Source: Streptococcus equinus ATCC 9812 (GTDB lineage Bacteria > Bacillota > Bacilli > Lactobacillales > Streptococcaceae). From it: DNA of 64,000 bases. Positions within the stretch are counted from its first letter, which is position 1. Each line of letters opens with the position of its first letter. The stretch spans positions 22,644-86,643 of the forward strand of contig NZ_GL698431.1 in the NCBI RefSeq assembly GCF_000187265.1, read 5' to 3'. Below, piece by piece: positions 10,401 through 20,465 of the stretch. The position numbers and the translations under genes were made by a program. The notes under the pieces were generated by a model that saw only the letters and a list, made by a program, of their open reading frames with translations, had not been told where the DNA came from and ran no database searches.

Positions 10401-11315
10401 TTATTTCATATTTTCGATATATTGATAAACACCTTGTCCAGCAATGGCACCATCGCCTACAGCTGTTGTAATTTGACGAAGTTCTTTCTTACGAACATCT
10501 CCAACGGCAAAGATTCCAGGAATAGATGTTTTCATATGGTCATCAGTAATGACCCAGCCTGCTTCATCAGTGATTCCTAGATTTTCAACCATTTTAGAAA
10601 CTGGATCAACTCCAACGTAGATGAAAATACCACCAAATTCATGTTCACTGATTTCACCAGTTTTAACATTTTCAACAGTCACACCAGAAACTTTGATGTC
10701 ATTTCCTTTGATTTCTTTGACCACTGAATCCCAGATAAATTTAATTTTTTCGTTAGCAAAAGCACGGTCTTGCAAGATTTTTTGTGCGCGCAATTCGTCA
10801 CGACGGTGAATAATTGTTACTGATTTTGCAAATTGTGTCAAATAACCAGCTTCTTCGACCGCTGAGTCACCACCACCAACAACTAGCAAATCTTGATTGC
10901 GGAAGAAAGCACCATCACAGACCGCACAGTATGAAACACCACGGCTTGTAAATTCTTCTTCACCAGCTACACCGAGGGCACGATTCTTAGCTCCAGTAGC
11001 CAAAATAATTGTCTTAGCTTCATAAGTAGCATCCTCAGTAATGACACGTTTGATCTTGCCAGCATCCTCAATACTTTTTACGATACCGTAGATATTTTCA
11101 ACACCAAATTTTTCAAGTGGTGCGTGCATTTTCATTGATAACTCAGGACCAGAAATATGGTCATATCCTGGGTAGTTTTCAATTTCTGAAGTGTTATTCA
11201 TTTGCCCACCAGGAGCACCTTGTTCGATAATACCAACTTTCAAATTGGCACGCGCGGCATAAAGCCCTGCAGTCATTCCAGCAGGACCAGATCCAATAAT
11301 TAATGTATCGTACAT
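10401..11315 (-). CDS. trxB: Thioredoxin reductase (NADPH)
   Basis: 304 residues, a low-molecular-weight TrxB. It transfers electrons from NADPH through FAD and a redox disulfide to thioredoxin. FAD motif GSGPAGMTAG at ~8, active-site CAVC at ~133-136, NADPH motif GGGDSAVEE at ~153, and the second FAD motif FAVGDVR near 280. Start ATG follows GAGGTAAAAG. A DUF4059 gene lies directly upstream on the same strand. Confidence 0.97.
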   Translation of the reverse strand: MYDTLIIGSGPAGMTAGLYAARANLKVGIIEQGAPGGQMNNTSEIENYPGYDHISGPELSMKMHAPLEKFGVENIYGIVKSIEDAGKIKRVITEDATYEAKTIILATGAKNRALGVAGEEEFTSRGVSYCAVCDGAFFRNQDLLVVGGGDSAVEEAGYLTQFAKSVTIIHRRDELRAQKILQDRAFANEKIKFIWDSVVKEIKGNDIKVSGVTVENVKTGEISEHEFGGIFIYVGVDPVSKMVENLGITDEAGWVITDDHMKTSIPGIFAVGDVRKKELRQITTAVGDGAIAGQGVYQYIENMK

Positions 11316-11381
11316 GTATCTTTTACCTCGTCTTATTGATTATTTTTCCATTCTATCAATCTAGTCTCAAAAACGCAATTA

Positions 11382-11606
11382 TTATGCTTTGAACATCAGT
11401 AAAATAGCCATAAAGGCAAATGAAAGAACTGGAATTACCATAATAGATATCATCAAAATGTCATACAAAAAAGCTTGACGTTCTTTAGCTGTTTTATCAT
11501 ATTTACGATTAGCACGCCAAAAATTCCAAATCACACCAGCTAAAACAACACTGATGATTGATAACAGTAATCCCTGAATGTAGAGACCAAAAATTTCTAA
11601 AAACAT
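11382..11606 (-). CDS. Small membrane protein, DUF4059 family
   Basis: 74 residues with two predicted transmembrane helices (~5-30 and ~48-72) joined by a basic cytoplasmic loop (RANRKYDKTAKERQ). Its function is unknown. It lies between the amino-acid ABC genes and trxB. DUF4059 proteins at this spot are typical of streptococci, from memory rather than a search. Confidence 0.75.
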   Translation of the reverse strand: MFLEIFGLYIQGLLLSIISVVLAGVIWNFWRANRKYDKTAKERQAFLYDILMISIMVIPVLSFAFMAILLMFKA

Positions 11607-11638
11607 ATCTCACCCTGTAATAAGCATTATTTTTTACT

Positions 11639-11666
11639 CTAAAAAAGCTGAAAAAACTTTCAGCTT
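11639..11666 (-). terminator. Intrinsic terminator of the amino-acid ABC operon
   Basis: A 9-bp stem (11645-11653 with 11658-11666), 4-nt loop, followed by TTTTTTAG on the minus strand. It lies downstream of the ATPase gene. Confidence 0.8.
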
Positions 11667-11688
11667 ATATTATATCAAATCTGTGTGC

Positions 11689-12432
11689 TTAAATATATGT
11701 TTTTGAATAATTCGCAAAGAATTCTTTAGTTCTTGCTTCTTTAGGATGTTTAAAAACTTCCTCTGGACTACCCGCTTCAAGAATTTGTCCTTTATCTAAA
11801 AAGAGAACTTTATCAGCAACTTGATAAACAAAATTCATGTCATGGCTGACTAGGATCATCGTTTGACCTGCTTTAGCTGCATCAGCAATTGATTTTTCAA
11901 CTTCTCCAACCAATTCAGGGTCAAGTGCTGATGTTGGTTCATCAAGCAAGAGAACATCAGGTTTCATAGCAAGTGCACGCGCTAGTGCCACACGCTGCTT
12001 TTGACCCCCAGATAAATGTTTTGGGTAATAATTTTCGCGGTCAGACAAACCAACTTTTGCTAATTCTTCTTTAGCAATCTTAGTGGCTTCAGCATCAGAA
12101 ATCTTCTTAACTACTTTTAGGCCTTCTTTGACATTTTCAAGAGCCGTTCGACGTTCAAAAAGATTAAACTGCTGAAAAACCATAGCTAATTTTCGACGAA
12201 GTGCCAAAACATCTTCTTTGGAAATAGTCTGAAAATCAACCTTAAAATCATCAATCGAGATGCTACCATAATCAGCTTTTTCCAAGTAATTCAAACTGCG
12301 CAAAAATGTTGATTTTCCAGCTCCTGAAGCACCGACCAGAGCAAGAACTTCACCTTTTTGAATGTCAACATTTAAGCCATCCAAAACTTTCTGACCTGAA
12401 AATGCTTTTGTTAAATTTGTAATTTTAATCAT
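11689..12432 (-). CDS. Polar amino-acid ABC transporter, ATP-binding protein
   Basis: 247 residues. Walker A GASGAGKST at ~34, Q-loop FQQFNLF, signature LSGGQKQR (~140) and Walker B VLLLDEPTSALDPE are all intact. It powers import by the adjacent permease and lipoprotein. It overlaps the permease stop by one base. The family is the PAAT group (glutamine, arginine or cystine type). Confidence 0.93.
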   Translation of the reverse strand: MIKITNLTKAFSGQKVLDGLNVDIQKGEVLALVGASGAGKSTFLRSLNYLEKADYGSISIDDFKVDFQTISKEDVLALRRKLAMVFQQFNLFERRTALENVKEGLKVVKKISDAEATKIAKEELAKVGLSDRENYYPKHLSGGQKQRVALARALAMKPDVLLLDEPTSALDPELVGEVEKSIADAAKAGQTMILVSHDMNFVYQVADKVLFLDKGQILEAGSPEEVFKHPKEARTKEFFANYSKTYI

Positions 12433-13235
12433 TAGCGAATGTCTCCCGTTACAATATCTTGGTTTACCTCTGGTGTATCAATTGACATTTTCTTTTCAAT
12501 CAAACGTCCAATTTGTTCAATGAGAATGCTAATCACCCAATAAACGATTGCTACAGAGATGTAACGCTCAAAATAGCGATAATCTGAACCACCTAAAATC
12601 TGCGCCTGCGCAAACATTTCAACAATCCCTGCGTTAAATGCTAGAGATGTTCCTTTAGTCAAACCAATCAAACTATTGATTAATGTCGGAGTAGCAATCA
12701 CTGCTGCATTTGGAATGATGACACGTCGATAAACCTGAAATGAAGTCATACCCAAGCTTTTAGCGGCTTCGATTTCTCCAACGTTCACAGCTTGAATTGC
12801 TGCTCGAATAGTCTCACTCGTATAAGCTGCTTCATTAAAAGCAAATGCTGTCACTGCAAATACTGATGCTGGAATGGCATTGATATTCCAATCAAAGCCA
12901 TACTTCAATTTGAGGAATTTCAAGAAAAGCGGAATTCCATAATAAGTCAGCATGAGCTGAACTAAGATTGGGGTACCACGTAAAAAACTGACAAAGACAG
13001 CTTGAATAGGATATAAAACCTTTGTTCGATTGATTTTCACGATAGCAAATAACAAAGCTAGTAATAATCCAAACACAGCTCCTGCTATTGTCAAGCCAAG
13101 TGTTGTTGGCAAGTGTTCAATCAAATCAGGTATAGCATCAAATACCGCTCGCCAACTAAACAGCTGACCTTCGGGAATTTTTTCAACTAACTTATCATAC
13201 CAAGATAAGCCAGTCGCAAGTGTATTTAAAGACAT
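12432..13235 (-). CDS. Polar amino-acid ABC transporter, permease
   Basis: 267 residues with about five transmembrane helices. The PAAT permease signature EAAYTSETIRAAI appears at ~130, and the EAA loop GEIEAAKSLGMTSFQVYRRVIIP follows (key residues EAAKSLG). Start ATG follows AAGGAGCTTAC. It is the second gene of the operon, between the binding lipoprotein and ATPase genes. Confidence 0.92.
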   Translation of the reverse strand: MSLNTLATGLSWYDKLVEKIPEGQLFSWRAVFDAIPDLIEHLPTTLGLTIAGAVFGLLLALLFAIVKINRTKVLYPIQAVFVSFLRGTPILVQLMLTYYGIPLFLKFLKLKYGFDWNINAIPASVFAVTAFAFNEAAYTSETIRAAIQAVNVGEIEAAKSLGMTSFQVYRRVIIPNAAVIATPTLINSLIGLTKGTSLAFNAGIVEMFAQAQILGGSDYRYFERYISVAIVYWVISILIEQIGRLIEKKMSIDTPEVNQDIVTGDIR

Positions 13236-13266
13236 GTAAGCTCCTTTTTAAATTCAAAAAACTCTA

Positions 13267-14091
13267 TCACTCAATACCTGAAACAAAGTCACCGCCAAAA
13301 TAGTTTTGGCTCAATTCTGTTAAAGTACCGTCAGCTTTCAATTCTTTGATACGTTTATTGACAAATTTTTGTAAGTCTTTGCCTTCATCTGTATTGGCAA
13401 ATAAGAGGTATTCTAAACCATCATTCTTTCCACCGATTGAATCTTTGACGTTTGTAACTGTCAAATTAAATCCTTGGTCCTCAATAAGGTAATTTGATGA
13501 AATGGCGTCATAAAGAATAAAATCAATCGTTCCATTTTCAATGTGTTGAATACGAGTTGTCAATCCAGTTGAGCTTGCCGCGTATTTAATGTTGATTGGT
13601 TCTTTGTCAGGATTTTCTTTATTCCAATTTTCCAAAACTTGAGCGTAGTTTGAACCAGAAATCACTTCTGTCTTTTTACCAGATAGATCATCTAGGCTAT
13701 CATATCTTGTTCCTTCAGCACTTGTAATGGCGTAATTGGAATGTGAAATTGGGTCTGAAAAAAGGTACTTCTTAGCACGCTCTTCATTGTAGTTAAAATC
13801 ATTTGCTGCAATTTGATAACGATCAGCATCAACCCCAGTCAAAATAGAGTCAAAAGCTGTTGTCACAAATTCTACTTTATATTCTTTTGAGTCTTTAAAA
13901 ATTGCATTGATAACATCAATGTCATATCCTTTAAAATTATCATTTTCCTTAAATGTAAACGGTGCTGTATCAGAGTCAGTCGCAATTTTCACCACTGTTT
14001 TTCCACCAGATTGTGATTGATTTGAGCAAGCAGCCAAGATAAAAGCTACTGAGGCAAAAACTACAGTTGTCAATAATCTCTTCAATTTCAT
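13267..14091 (-). CDS. Amino-acid ABC transporter, substrate-binding lipoprotein (cystine-type candidate)
   Basis: 274 residues. A lipoprotein signal ends in the lipobox LAAC at ~24, so the protein is anchored outside the membrane. The solute-binding fold 3 then starts KIATDSDTAPF and includes GYDIDVINAI. The ATG at 14091 behind AGAGGATGATG is chosen over an upstream in-frame GTG at 14118. The motif pattern (GSNYAQVLENW) resembles cystine or histidine-type binding proteins; the substrate is inference. It is the first gene of the operon. Confidence 0.88.
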   Translation of the reverse strand: MKLKRLLTTVVFASVAFILAACSNQSQSGGKTVVKIATDSDTAPFTFKENDNFKGYDIDVINAIFKDSKEYKVEFVTTAFDSILTGVDADRYQIAANDFNYNEERAKKYLFSDPISHSNYAITSAEGTRYDSLDDLSGKKTEVISGSNYAQVLENWNKENPDKEPINIKYAASSTGLTTRIQHIENGTIDFILYDAISSNYLIEDQGFNLTVTNVKDSIGGKNDGLEYLLFANTDEGKDLQKFVNKRIKELKADGTLTELSQNYFGGDFVSGIE

Positions 14092-14217
14092 CACATCATC
14101 CTCTTTTCTAATAATCACCTCCTAGTCTATCAAATTTCATGTAACTTGCCTAATACATATTTTTTATTGAACTGATAGGTAAAAACTATCAAGGTGATAA
14201 GCAGGATTCTTGACATG

Positions 14218-14248
14218 AAAAAAACTTGAGACAATGTCTCAAGTTTTT
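14218..14248 (-). terminator. Intrinsic terminator of the DEAD-box helicase gene
   Basis: A 12-bp perfect stem (14221-14232 with 14236-14247), 3-nt loop, followed by T residues on the minus strand. Confidence 0.85.
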
Positions 14249-14256
14249 GGATTTTT

Positions 14257-15600
14257 TTAGAAAGTTTGTTTTCTTGCTTTACGTTCAGCACGTCCTTTAG
14301 CACGGTTAGCTGCACGGCGCTCACGTTTTCGTTTTTCTTCAACTTTCCATTGAATTTTTTTCTTGTATCCTGGTTTGATTTTTTTCTTTTTCTTCTTAAC
14401 CAAACCAATCATTTCTGTATCAAGTTTTTGATATGATTTTTCACGATTAGCACGACGATCACGATCATAGGTATCTTTGAACTCACCATTTTTAAGCATT
14501 TTCGGTACAAATTTAATGCCTAATTTTTCAAGTTCCCGAATGTCTGAATCATCACTTGGTTGGTAAAGTGTGATGGCAATACCGTTTAATCCATTACGAC
14601 CTGTACGCCCAACACGGTGAACAAAGAATGACAAATCTTGTGGAATCGCATCGTTGATAACATGACTTACCCCTTCAATATCAATCCCACGCGCTGCCAA
14701 ATCAGTTGCAACGATGTATTCGTAAGACAATTTTTTGATTTGGTTCATTGTACGTTTACGTTCGCGTGGTGGAATGTCACCGTGGATTTTAGCTACTTTC
14801 AAACCATTTGAAGCAAGGTAGCTATGCAATTCGTCAGCACGCTCTTTAGTGTTAACAAAAATCATAGCAAGATATGGATTAATAGCCTTAGTGATTTCCA
14901 AGATTTGAGCATTTTTATCACGACCTTTAGTTGATACCAACCAGTTGTCGATTGTATCAGCGATAACTGTCGTTGTCTTGATTTTTTCCATGACTGGATT
15001 TGTCAAATATTTTTTCAAGAATGGTTGAAGTTTTTGTGGAATCGTTGCTGAGAAGACCAAAATTTGGACATCTTTTGGCAAAGTACCAGCGATTTTATCA
15101 ACCGTATCAAGGAATCCCATATCAAGAGTCATATCAGCTTCATCAACGACAAAAGTGTGAGCTTTGTAGATTTCAAGGTCGCCTGATTTTACCAAATCGT
15201 AGATACGACCAGGTGTACCAATGACGATGTGTGGTTGAGCTGATTTTAGTTTTTCAATTTGACGAAGTTTATCAGTACCACCGACATAATTTGCTACACG
15301 AATTTCTGTCTCAGATTTTTCAGCAATTTGTTTTGTTGCTTGATAAATTTGTGTTGCCAATTCACGGCTTGGCGCTGTAATAACAACTTGAACGTTGTTA
15401 TTATTCTCATCTAATTTTTCAAAAATAGGAAGCAAGAAAGTGTGTGTTTTCCCTGAACCTGTTTTTGATTCACCAACCAAATCACGACCTGAACGTACAA
15501 CAGGAATTAATTTTTGCTGTACTTCTGTCGGATTTTTGAATTTAAGCTCTGCGAGTGCCTCACGGATGTAGGGCTTAAAATTAAAATCATTAAAAGACAT
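14257..15600 (-). CDS. cshB: DEAD-box ATP-dependent RNA helicase (CshB-like)
   Basis: 447 residues. It unwinds RNA in ribosome assembly, mRNA turnover or cold growth. Motifs in order: Q motif near residue 5-30 (FNFKPYIREAL, PTEVQ), I SKTGSGKT (~45), Ia PSRELA, II VDEADMTLD (a DEAD box), III SATIP, IV-VI including ARGIDIEGV and HRVGRTGRNG. The C-terminus is very basic and Arg/Lys-rich (RERRAANRAKGRAERKARK), likely binding RNA. It lies downstream of mraY, a conserved streptococcal neighbour. The choice of CshB over CshA rests on length and the basic tail. Confidence 0.88.
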   Translation of the reverse strand: MSFNDFNFKPYIREALAELKFKNPTEVQQKLIPVVRSGRDLVGESKTGSGKTHTFLLPIFEKLDENNNNVQVVITAPSRELATQIYQATKQIAEKSETEIRVANYVGGTDKLRQIEKLKSAQPHIVIGTPGRIYDLVKSGDLEIYKAHTFVVDEADMTLDMGFLDTVDKIAGTLPKDVQILVFSATIPQKLQPFLKKYLTNPVMEKIKTTTVIADTIDNWLVSTKGRDKNAQILEITKAINPYLAMIFVNTKERADELHSYLASNGLKVAKIHGDIPPRERKRTMNQIKKLSYEYIVATDLAARGIDIEGVSHVINDAIPQDLSFFVHRVGRTGRNGLNGIAITLYQPSDDSDIRELEKLGIKFVPKMLKNGEFKDTYDRDRRANREKSYQKLDTEMIGLVKKKKKKIKPGYKKKIQWKVEEKRKRERRAANRAKGRAERKARKQTF

Positions 15601-15754
15601 GTTTTACCTCAATTTCTTATCTCATCAAGTATAACTTGAAAATTCTCTTCATTAACTTATCGTTTCATTCTAGTCTAAATTGACTACCCGAATTTTTTCA
15701 TTCCCTCCTATTATATCATTAAAAGGGCAATTAAAGCAAAGCACTATGCGCTTT

Positions 15755-15788
15755 AAATAAAAAAGAGAGCTGGATTTTTCCAACTCTC
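15755..15788 (-). terminator. Intrinsic terminator of the ftsL-pbp2x-mraY operon
   Basis: A 10-bp stem (15765-15774 with 15779-15788, one wobble) followed on the minus strand by TTTTTTATTTAA, just after mraY. Confidence 0.85.
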
Positions 15789-15793
15789 ATTAT

Positions 15794-16807
15794 TTAAAAG
15801 AAGTATAAAATCATCAAAGTAATAACACTTACGACAATTCCAACAGTCCACAAGAATGCATCAACTTTCCATTCAGACCATTTTTCTGATTTTCCTGACA
15901 AACCGCCAAGCTCTAAATGGTGGTGGAATGGCGTCATACGGAAAATACGACGACCTTCACCATATTTTTTCTTCGTATACTTAAAGTATGACACTTGAAG
16001 CATTACTGAAGCTGTTTCAAAAACGTAAACAAAACCAATAATAAGAAGTGTCCATTCTTGGCGTAGGGCGATTGAGATTGTTGCAAGCATAGCACCTAGT
16101 GACAAACTTCCCACGTCACCCATGAAAACTTTGGCTGGCTTGTGGTTGAAAATAAAGAAACCAAACAAAGCACCAATCATAGTAACGATAATCAAAAGAA
16201 CATCAAATTGTTTTTGGACAATCGCAATCACACCATAAGCAGCCAAGCTAATTGCTACTGAAATTGAAGCTAATCCATCAATACCGTCTGTTAAGTTAAC
16301 AGCATTTGAAAAACCAACAATCCAAAATAGAACAAAGAGAACATAAAATACACCAAGGTGAATATCGAAACCAAAAACATTCAAATCATCTGTCCCACTT
16401 GGACGAACATGAACAAAGTAGAAAATCAAACCAGCAATGATTTGTAGGCTCATTTTTTGCCAAGGTGTCAAACCTTCATTAACTTGTTTAAAGATTTTCA
16501 AAAAATCATCAAGAAATCCGATGATTCCATAAATCAAAACAACTAACAGAATTCCTACTGTAGCACTCATTGAAGTCCCTGCTTGTCGTTCAATAAAGAA
16601 ACTACAAAATAGGCTAACAAGAAGAGCAACTGTTAAGAAAACCGTTCCTCCCATTGTTGGTGTACCAGCTTTAGCTAAATGCTGTTTGACGTCCTCGTGC
16701 ATTTGTTGTCCACCAATTTTTTTCAATTGATAGATACGAATAAAATGCGGCATAGCAAATACTGTCAAAACAAAGGCGACAATACCTGCAATTAAACTTA
16801 AAAACAT
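15794..16807 (-). CDS. mraY: Phospho-N-acetylmuramoyl-pentapeptide transferase
   Basis: 337 residues and ~10 transmembrane helices. It makes lipid I from UDP-MurNAc-pentapeptide and undecaprenyl phosphate. Family motifs: GTPTMGG (~52), the acidic FLDDFLK (~98), [13 protein letters not shown] (~168), GDVGSL (~232) and the TPFHHHLE histidines (~293). It follows pbp2x by 6 bases in the dcw cluster. Confidence 0.97.
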   Translation of the reverse strand: MFLSLIAGIVAFVLTVFAMPHFIRIYQLKKIGGQQMHEDVKQHLAKAGTPTMGGTVFLTVALLVSLFCSFFIERQAGTSMSATVGILLVVLIYGIIGFLDDFLKIFKQVNEGLTPWQKMSLQIIAGLIFYFVHVRPSGTDDLNVFGFDIHLGVFYVLFVLFWIVGFSNAVNLTDGIDGLASISVAISLAAYGVIAIVQKQFDVLLIIVTMIGALFGFFIFNHKPAKVFMGDVGSLSLGAMLATISIALRQEWTLLIIGFVYVFETASVMLQVSYFKYTKKKYGEGRRIFRMTPFHHHLELGGLSGKSEKWSEWKVDAFLWTVGIVVSVITLMILYFF

Positions 16808-16813
16808 TTTAGT

Positions 16814-19078
16814 TTAGTCTCCTAGAGTAATTTTAATTTTTTTAACATGGTCAATATCTTTTTCAGAATCAACACTTTGCTTGATGACTTTACTTCCTGA
16901 ACCTTTGAAAATTACTTTAATTCCAGTCCATTTTGCAAATTGTTTAACATTTGCTTTTGTCCAGCCATACATATCAGGCATTGTGTTGAGATTTCCTGTC
17001 CAAAGAAGGACTTGTTCGTTTTGAGCAAGATTGCTTCCAACTTTTTTAGACATTTTCTTAATTTTATTACCTGAACCGACAACTACAGGTTGAACAAGAT
17101 TATTACGAAGCTCTTGAGCTGTATCACCAGGTGCTTTACCGATATAATCTTTCAATTGGTATTTGGTTTCTGTATCTGTACCAGTCACGGCTGTACTTGT
17201 CAAAGTATCTTTAATCATCATAGCACGTTCAAGAACTGGGTTAACCACATCTTTCCAGAAAGAACGTTTGAAAGTTGTTGTTGGTTGTTGAAGAGTGACA
17301 TACATGATAAAGTCAGGATCATCTGACGGCACCATGGCAACTACTGAGTTGATGTAGTCGTTATCACCTGTCAAGTATCCACCACCTTCTTCAGCAGACG
17401 CAGCAATTTGGGCTGTACCAGATTTGACGGCAACAGAGTAACCACCAACTTGGATAACTGGTGCTCCTTCAGTGCTATCATACAAGGTACCAAATTGTGA
17501 ATCTGTACCAACCGTTACCATATAATCAAGGGTTTGATCAGCAGCATCTTCTGAGACAGGATTACCAGCAATTTCTGCTGAAGCTTTACGAGCTGTATTG
17601 TTATTTGGATCATAGATCTGGCTGATAAATTGCGGCTCAAGCATAACCCCTTTATTAGAAATCGCAGAAAAGGCACGAAGCATTTGAACTTGTGTCACAC
17701 CAATACCTTGACCGAAAGCACTCATGGCAATGGTTACTTCATTGTCTGATGGTAACAAGCCACTACCTTCATTGACCATGCCAAAACGTGTTGGGTAACC
17801 AAACTTAAACTTAGACAAGTAGTTTAGCCATTTATCATTACCCATTTTTTGTTCAAGACTTGTCATAGCAACGTTACTTGACCAAGCAAACCCTTGAGCA
17901 TACGTCATATATTGAACAGAAGTATTACCTTCATTGACGTTCCAGTCATTGATGGTTGTATCAGCAACTGTAATACCATTAATGGTTGAAATCACTTCAT
18001 TTGGCGTGAAGACATCATCATCAATAGCTGAAGCAAGAGTCATTACTTTCATGGTTGACCCTGGTTCATAATAACCTTGATATAGAAGGGTATTCCATGT
18101 TTTTAGGTTATCTTCATTATAACCTTCCATTGTCTGTGCATTATAAGTTGGACGTTGTGTCGTTGCTAAGATTTCTCCTGTCTTAGCATTAACCACTGTC
18201 GCACTGGCATATTTACCTTGAGCATCATTTTGGAAAATATCCATTTGTGACTCAAGGTAAGATTGCAATGGTTCAGAAAGTGTTGTATAAACATCTTTTC
18301 CGTCAACAGCTCTTTTAACAGTCGTTTCCGTACCAAGAAGCAAATTGCCATTTTTGTCTTTTTGGTAAGTCACTTTTCCGTCAGTCCCTGAAAGGACATC
18401 ATCTAGTGATGCTTCAAGTCCTGAAGTACCTACAAGACTTGATGTTTTACCATCTTTATTTTCTTTTAATTGAGCAAGTCCTAAGAATTGAGAAGCAAAG
18501 ATGCCATTTGGATACATACGTCCTGGTGTTGATTCAAAGCCAATTCCCTTGATTCCTGCTTCTTTCATAGCTGATTCGATAGAAGATTTTGTACTATATG
18601 AAAGTCCTGAACCAGCAGTCCCGAAAGAAACTTGGAAAAGCCCACTTTGATTTAATTGTTTTAAGACTTCGTCCTTATCAATGCCAATTTGAGCATTTAA
18701 AATCTCAGCAACTTTATCGTATTGAGATTTTTTGACATATAATTTTTCGCCTGTTGAAGAAACATAAGATTTTGAAATAATCGCATAAACACTATATGTT
18801 GTTGAATCTTCAGCAAGAGCGACTCCGTTTCGGTCATAAATCGTTCCACGCTTTGCTTGTACAGTCACAGTTTGCCGATAAACATCTGACGCTTCACTTG
18901 ATAAATTATGACCAAATTTTGTATCTGTCCCAACAATAATGGCAAAATTGATAATAAACACAAAGAAAAGGAAGACTGCCAGAATCATAAGATTCTGACC
19001 AACACGCTCGCGATTCTTATCGGGTGTGCGTCTGTCCTTCACTACATAGTCTAAAAAACGATTCATTAATTTTTTCAT
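16814..19078 (-). CDS. pbpX: Penicillin-binding protein 2X (class B transpeptidase)
   Basis: 754 residues. It is the septal peptidoglycan transpeptidase that works with FtsW. One N-terminal transmembrane helix (~29-52), then the dimerisation domain with RGTIYDRNG, then the transpeptidase with STMK (~342), SSN and KSGT (~553). The two C-terminal PASTA domains (from ~635 to the end) typify PBP2x. Located between ftsL and mraY. Reduced beta-lactam susceptibility in streptococci often maps here, but no mosaic pattern can be judged from one sequence. Confidence 0.97.
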   Translation of the reverse strand: MKKLMNRFLDYVVKDRRTPDKNRERVGQNLMILAVFLFFVFIINFAIIVGTDTKFGHNLSSEASDVYRQTVTVQAKRGTIYDRNGVALAEDSTTYSVYAIISKSYVSSTGEKLYVKKSQYDKVAEILNAQIGIDKDEVLKQLNQSGLFQVSFGTAGSGLSYSTKSSIESAMKEAGIKGIGFESTPGRMYPNGIFASQFLGLAQLKENKDGKTSSLVGTSGLEASLDDVLSGTDGKVTYQKDKNGNLLLGTETTVKRAVDGKDVYTTLSEPLQSYLESQMDIFQNDAQGKYASATVVNAKTGEILATTQRPTYNAQTMEGYNEDNLKTWNTLLYQGYYEPGSTMKVMTLASAIDDDVFTPNEVISTINGITVADTTINDWNVNEGNTSVQYMTYAQGFAWSSNVAMTSLEQKMGNDKWLNYLSKFKFGYPTRFGMVNEGSGLLPSDNEVTIAMSAFGQGIGVTQVQMLRAFSAISNKGVMLEPQFISQIYDPNNNTARKASAEIAGNPVSEDAADQTLDYMVTVGTDSQFGTLYDSTEGAPVIQVGGYSVAVKSGTAQIAASAEEGGGYLTGDNDYINSVVAMVPSDDPDFIMYVTLQQPTTTFKRSFWKDVVNPVLERAMMIKDTLTSTAVTGTDTETKYQLKDYIGKAPGDTAQELRNNLVQPVVVGSGNKIKKMSKKVGSNLAQNEQVLLWTGNLNTMPDMYGWTKANVKQFAKWTGIKVIFKGSGSKVIKQSVDSEKDIDHVKKIKITLGD

Positions 19079-19081
19079 AGA

Positions 19082-19405
19082 CTACTCCACCTGTTTAATA
19101 TTATCTTGCTGACTTGTTAAGCCTGCATTCTGTGCAATTTGCTCAACACGGTCACGGCTTGAAAGCTCATTGACCTCTTGTTTAGCGTTGTCATAATCTG
19201 TCTGTACCTCAGTGATTTGACTATTTAAGTCGGTAATTTGCTGCTGTACTTGAAGATTTCGACTTTGCAGATAAATAATACTAACAGCCATGGTAATAGC
19301 CGTTATGATAATTGAGCCATAAAAAGCTTTTTCAACGCGCGAAAGTTTTCGAACACGACGTTTTAAAGCATTAGCAATGGCTTCATTACGGTGTTTTTCA
19401 GTCAT
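19082..19405 (-). CDS. ftsL: Cell division protein FtsL
   Basis: 107 residues. A basic cytoplasmic head (RRVRKLSRVEKAFYG), one transmembrane helix (~28-50) and an extracellular coiled coil (QQQITDLNSQITEVQTDYDN region) match FtsL, which forms a complex with DivIC and DivIB to activate septal synthesis. It overlaps rsmH by one base and precedes pbp2x by 3 bases. Confidence 0.93.
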   Translation of the reverse strand: MTEKHRNEAIANALKRRVRKLSRVEKAFYGSIIITAITMAVSIIYLQSRNLQVQQQITDLNSQITEVQTDYDNAKQEVNELSSRDRVEQIAQNAGLTSQQDNIKQVE

Positions 19406-20355
19406 TACTTACGAACCTTTCTAGCCACACGTAGCTTGGCAGAATGTGAACGATTATTAGCTTCTAATTCTTCTTGACTAGGCAAAATTGGTTTGCGATT
19501 GACTAAAGCAAGTTTTGGTTGCATGTCATCTGGAATAAATGGCAAACCTTTTGGAACCTCAACTGTTGACGCTTCTTTGAATAATTGTTTTGTCAAGCGA
19601 TCTTCAAGAGAATGGAAGGTAATCACAGAAATGCGACCATCCACTACTAATAAATCAATAGCTTGTTGGATAGACTCATCAGCTGCCCCAAGCTCGTCAT
19701 TAACTTCGATTCGAATAGCTTGGAAAATCTGCTTAGCTGGATGACCTTTTTTCTTAAGTTCTTTAGCAGGCTTAGCTGATTTAATAATTTCTGCTAATTC
19801 AGTTGTTGTTTCAATCGGTTTAACTTGTCTAGCCTGCTCAATTTTGCGAGCAATTTGCTTAGAAAATTTGTCCTCACCGTATTTGTAAAAAATGCGCACT
19901 AAATCATGGTAGTCGTATGTATTTACCACATCATAAGCTGTCAAATCTTGCTCACGATTCATACGCATATCGAGCGGTGCGTCTTTCTTATATGAAAATC
20001 CACGTTCGCGCTCATCTAACTGCGGACTAGACACCCCAAGGTCGTATAAAATACCGTCAATCTCAGTCACTCCATGCATAGCTAAATTTGAAGCAAGATT
20101 ACGGAAATTGTCCTTGATAAAAGTGACTTGTCCTTTTTCAATATAATCTTTTAATCTAATTTGTGCATTATCAATAGCCGTTTGGTCTTGGTCAAAAGCG
20201 TAAAGGTGACCATTCGGCCCAAGCTTAGAAAGGAGATACTCACTATGTCCAGCTCCCCCAAGCGTTGCATCTACATAGATTCCATCTGGCTTAATATCAA
20301 GCATATCAACGGTCTCATGTAGAAGTACTGTTATATGATGAAAGTCTTTTGTCAT
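19405..20355 (-). CDS. rsmH: 16S rRNA m4C1402 N4-methyltransferase
   Basis: 316 residues (MraW). It methylates C1402 of 16S rRNA. The SAM site [14 protein letters not shown] (core ATLGGAGHS) is at ~33, and [18 protein letters not shown] (core LGVSSPQLD) at ~105. [19 protein letters not shown] (core FQAIRIEVN) follows. The start is taken as the ATG at 20355 (MTKDFHH), the usual family N-terminus. A second ATG nine bases upstream lies within the promoter. The -10 box ends only 8 bases from this ATG (see promoter). Confidence 0.95.
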   Translation of the reverse strand: MTKDFHHITVLLHETVDMLDIKPDGIYVDATLGGAGHSEYLLSKLGPNGHLYAFDQDQTAIDNAQIRLKDYIEKGQVTFIKDNFRNLASNLAMHGVTEIDGILYDLGVSSPQLDERERGFSYKKDAPLDMRMNREQDLTAYDVVNTYDYHDLVRIFYKYGEDKFSKQIARKIEQARQVKPIETTTELAEIIKSAKPAKELKKKGHPAKQIFQAIRIEVNDELGAADESIQQAIDLLVVDGRISVITFHSLEDRLTKQLFKEASTVEVPKGLPFIPDDMQPKLALVNRKPILPSQEELEANNRSHSAKLRVARKVRK

Positions 20356-20362
20356 ACCTTTC

Positions 20363-20370
20363 ATTATAAC
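20363..20370 (-). promoter_or_regulatory. Extended -10 promoter of rsmH-ftsL-pbp2x-mraY
   Basis: Minus-strand TGTTATAAT (an extended -10) ends at 20363. Counting 7 bases puts transcription start at about 20356-20354, right on the rsmH ATG (20355). No good -35 is seen. It follows the proA terminator, so it should drive this wall operon, possibly as a leaderless mRNA. Confidence 0.6.
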
Positions 20371-20404
20371 ATAAATAAAAAGATTCTACCTTAAAAGATG
20401 GGAA

Positions 20405-20444
20405 TAAAAAGAAAAACCAAGCCCCACTTAGCATGGCACTTGAT
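20405..20444 (-). terminator. Intrinsic terminator of proBA
   Basis: ATCAAG...CTTGGT stem (20439-20444 with 20416-20421) extended by CC/GG pairs, followed by TTTTTCTTTTTA on the minus strand. Confidence 0.75.
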
Positions 20445-20465
20445 TTTCGGTGTATTTAGAAGATA

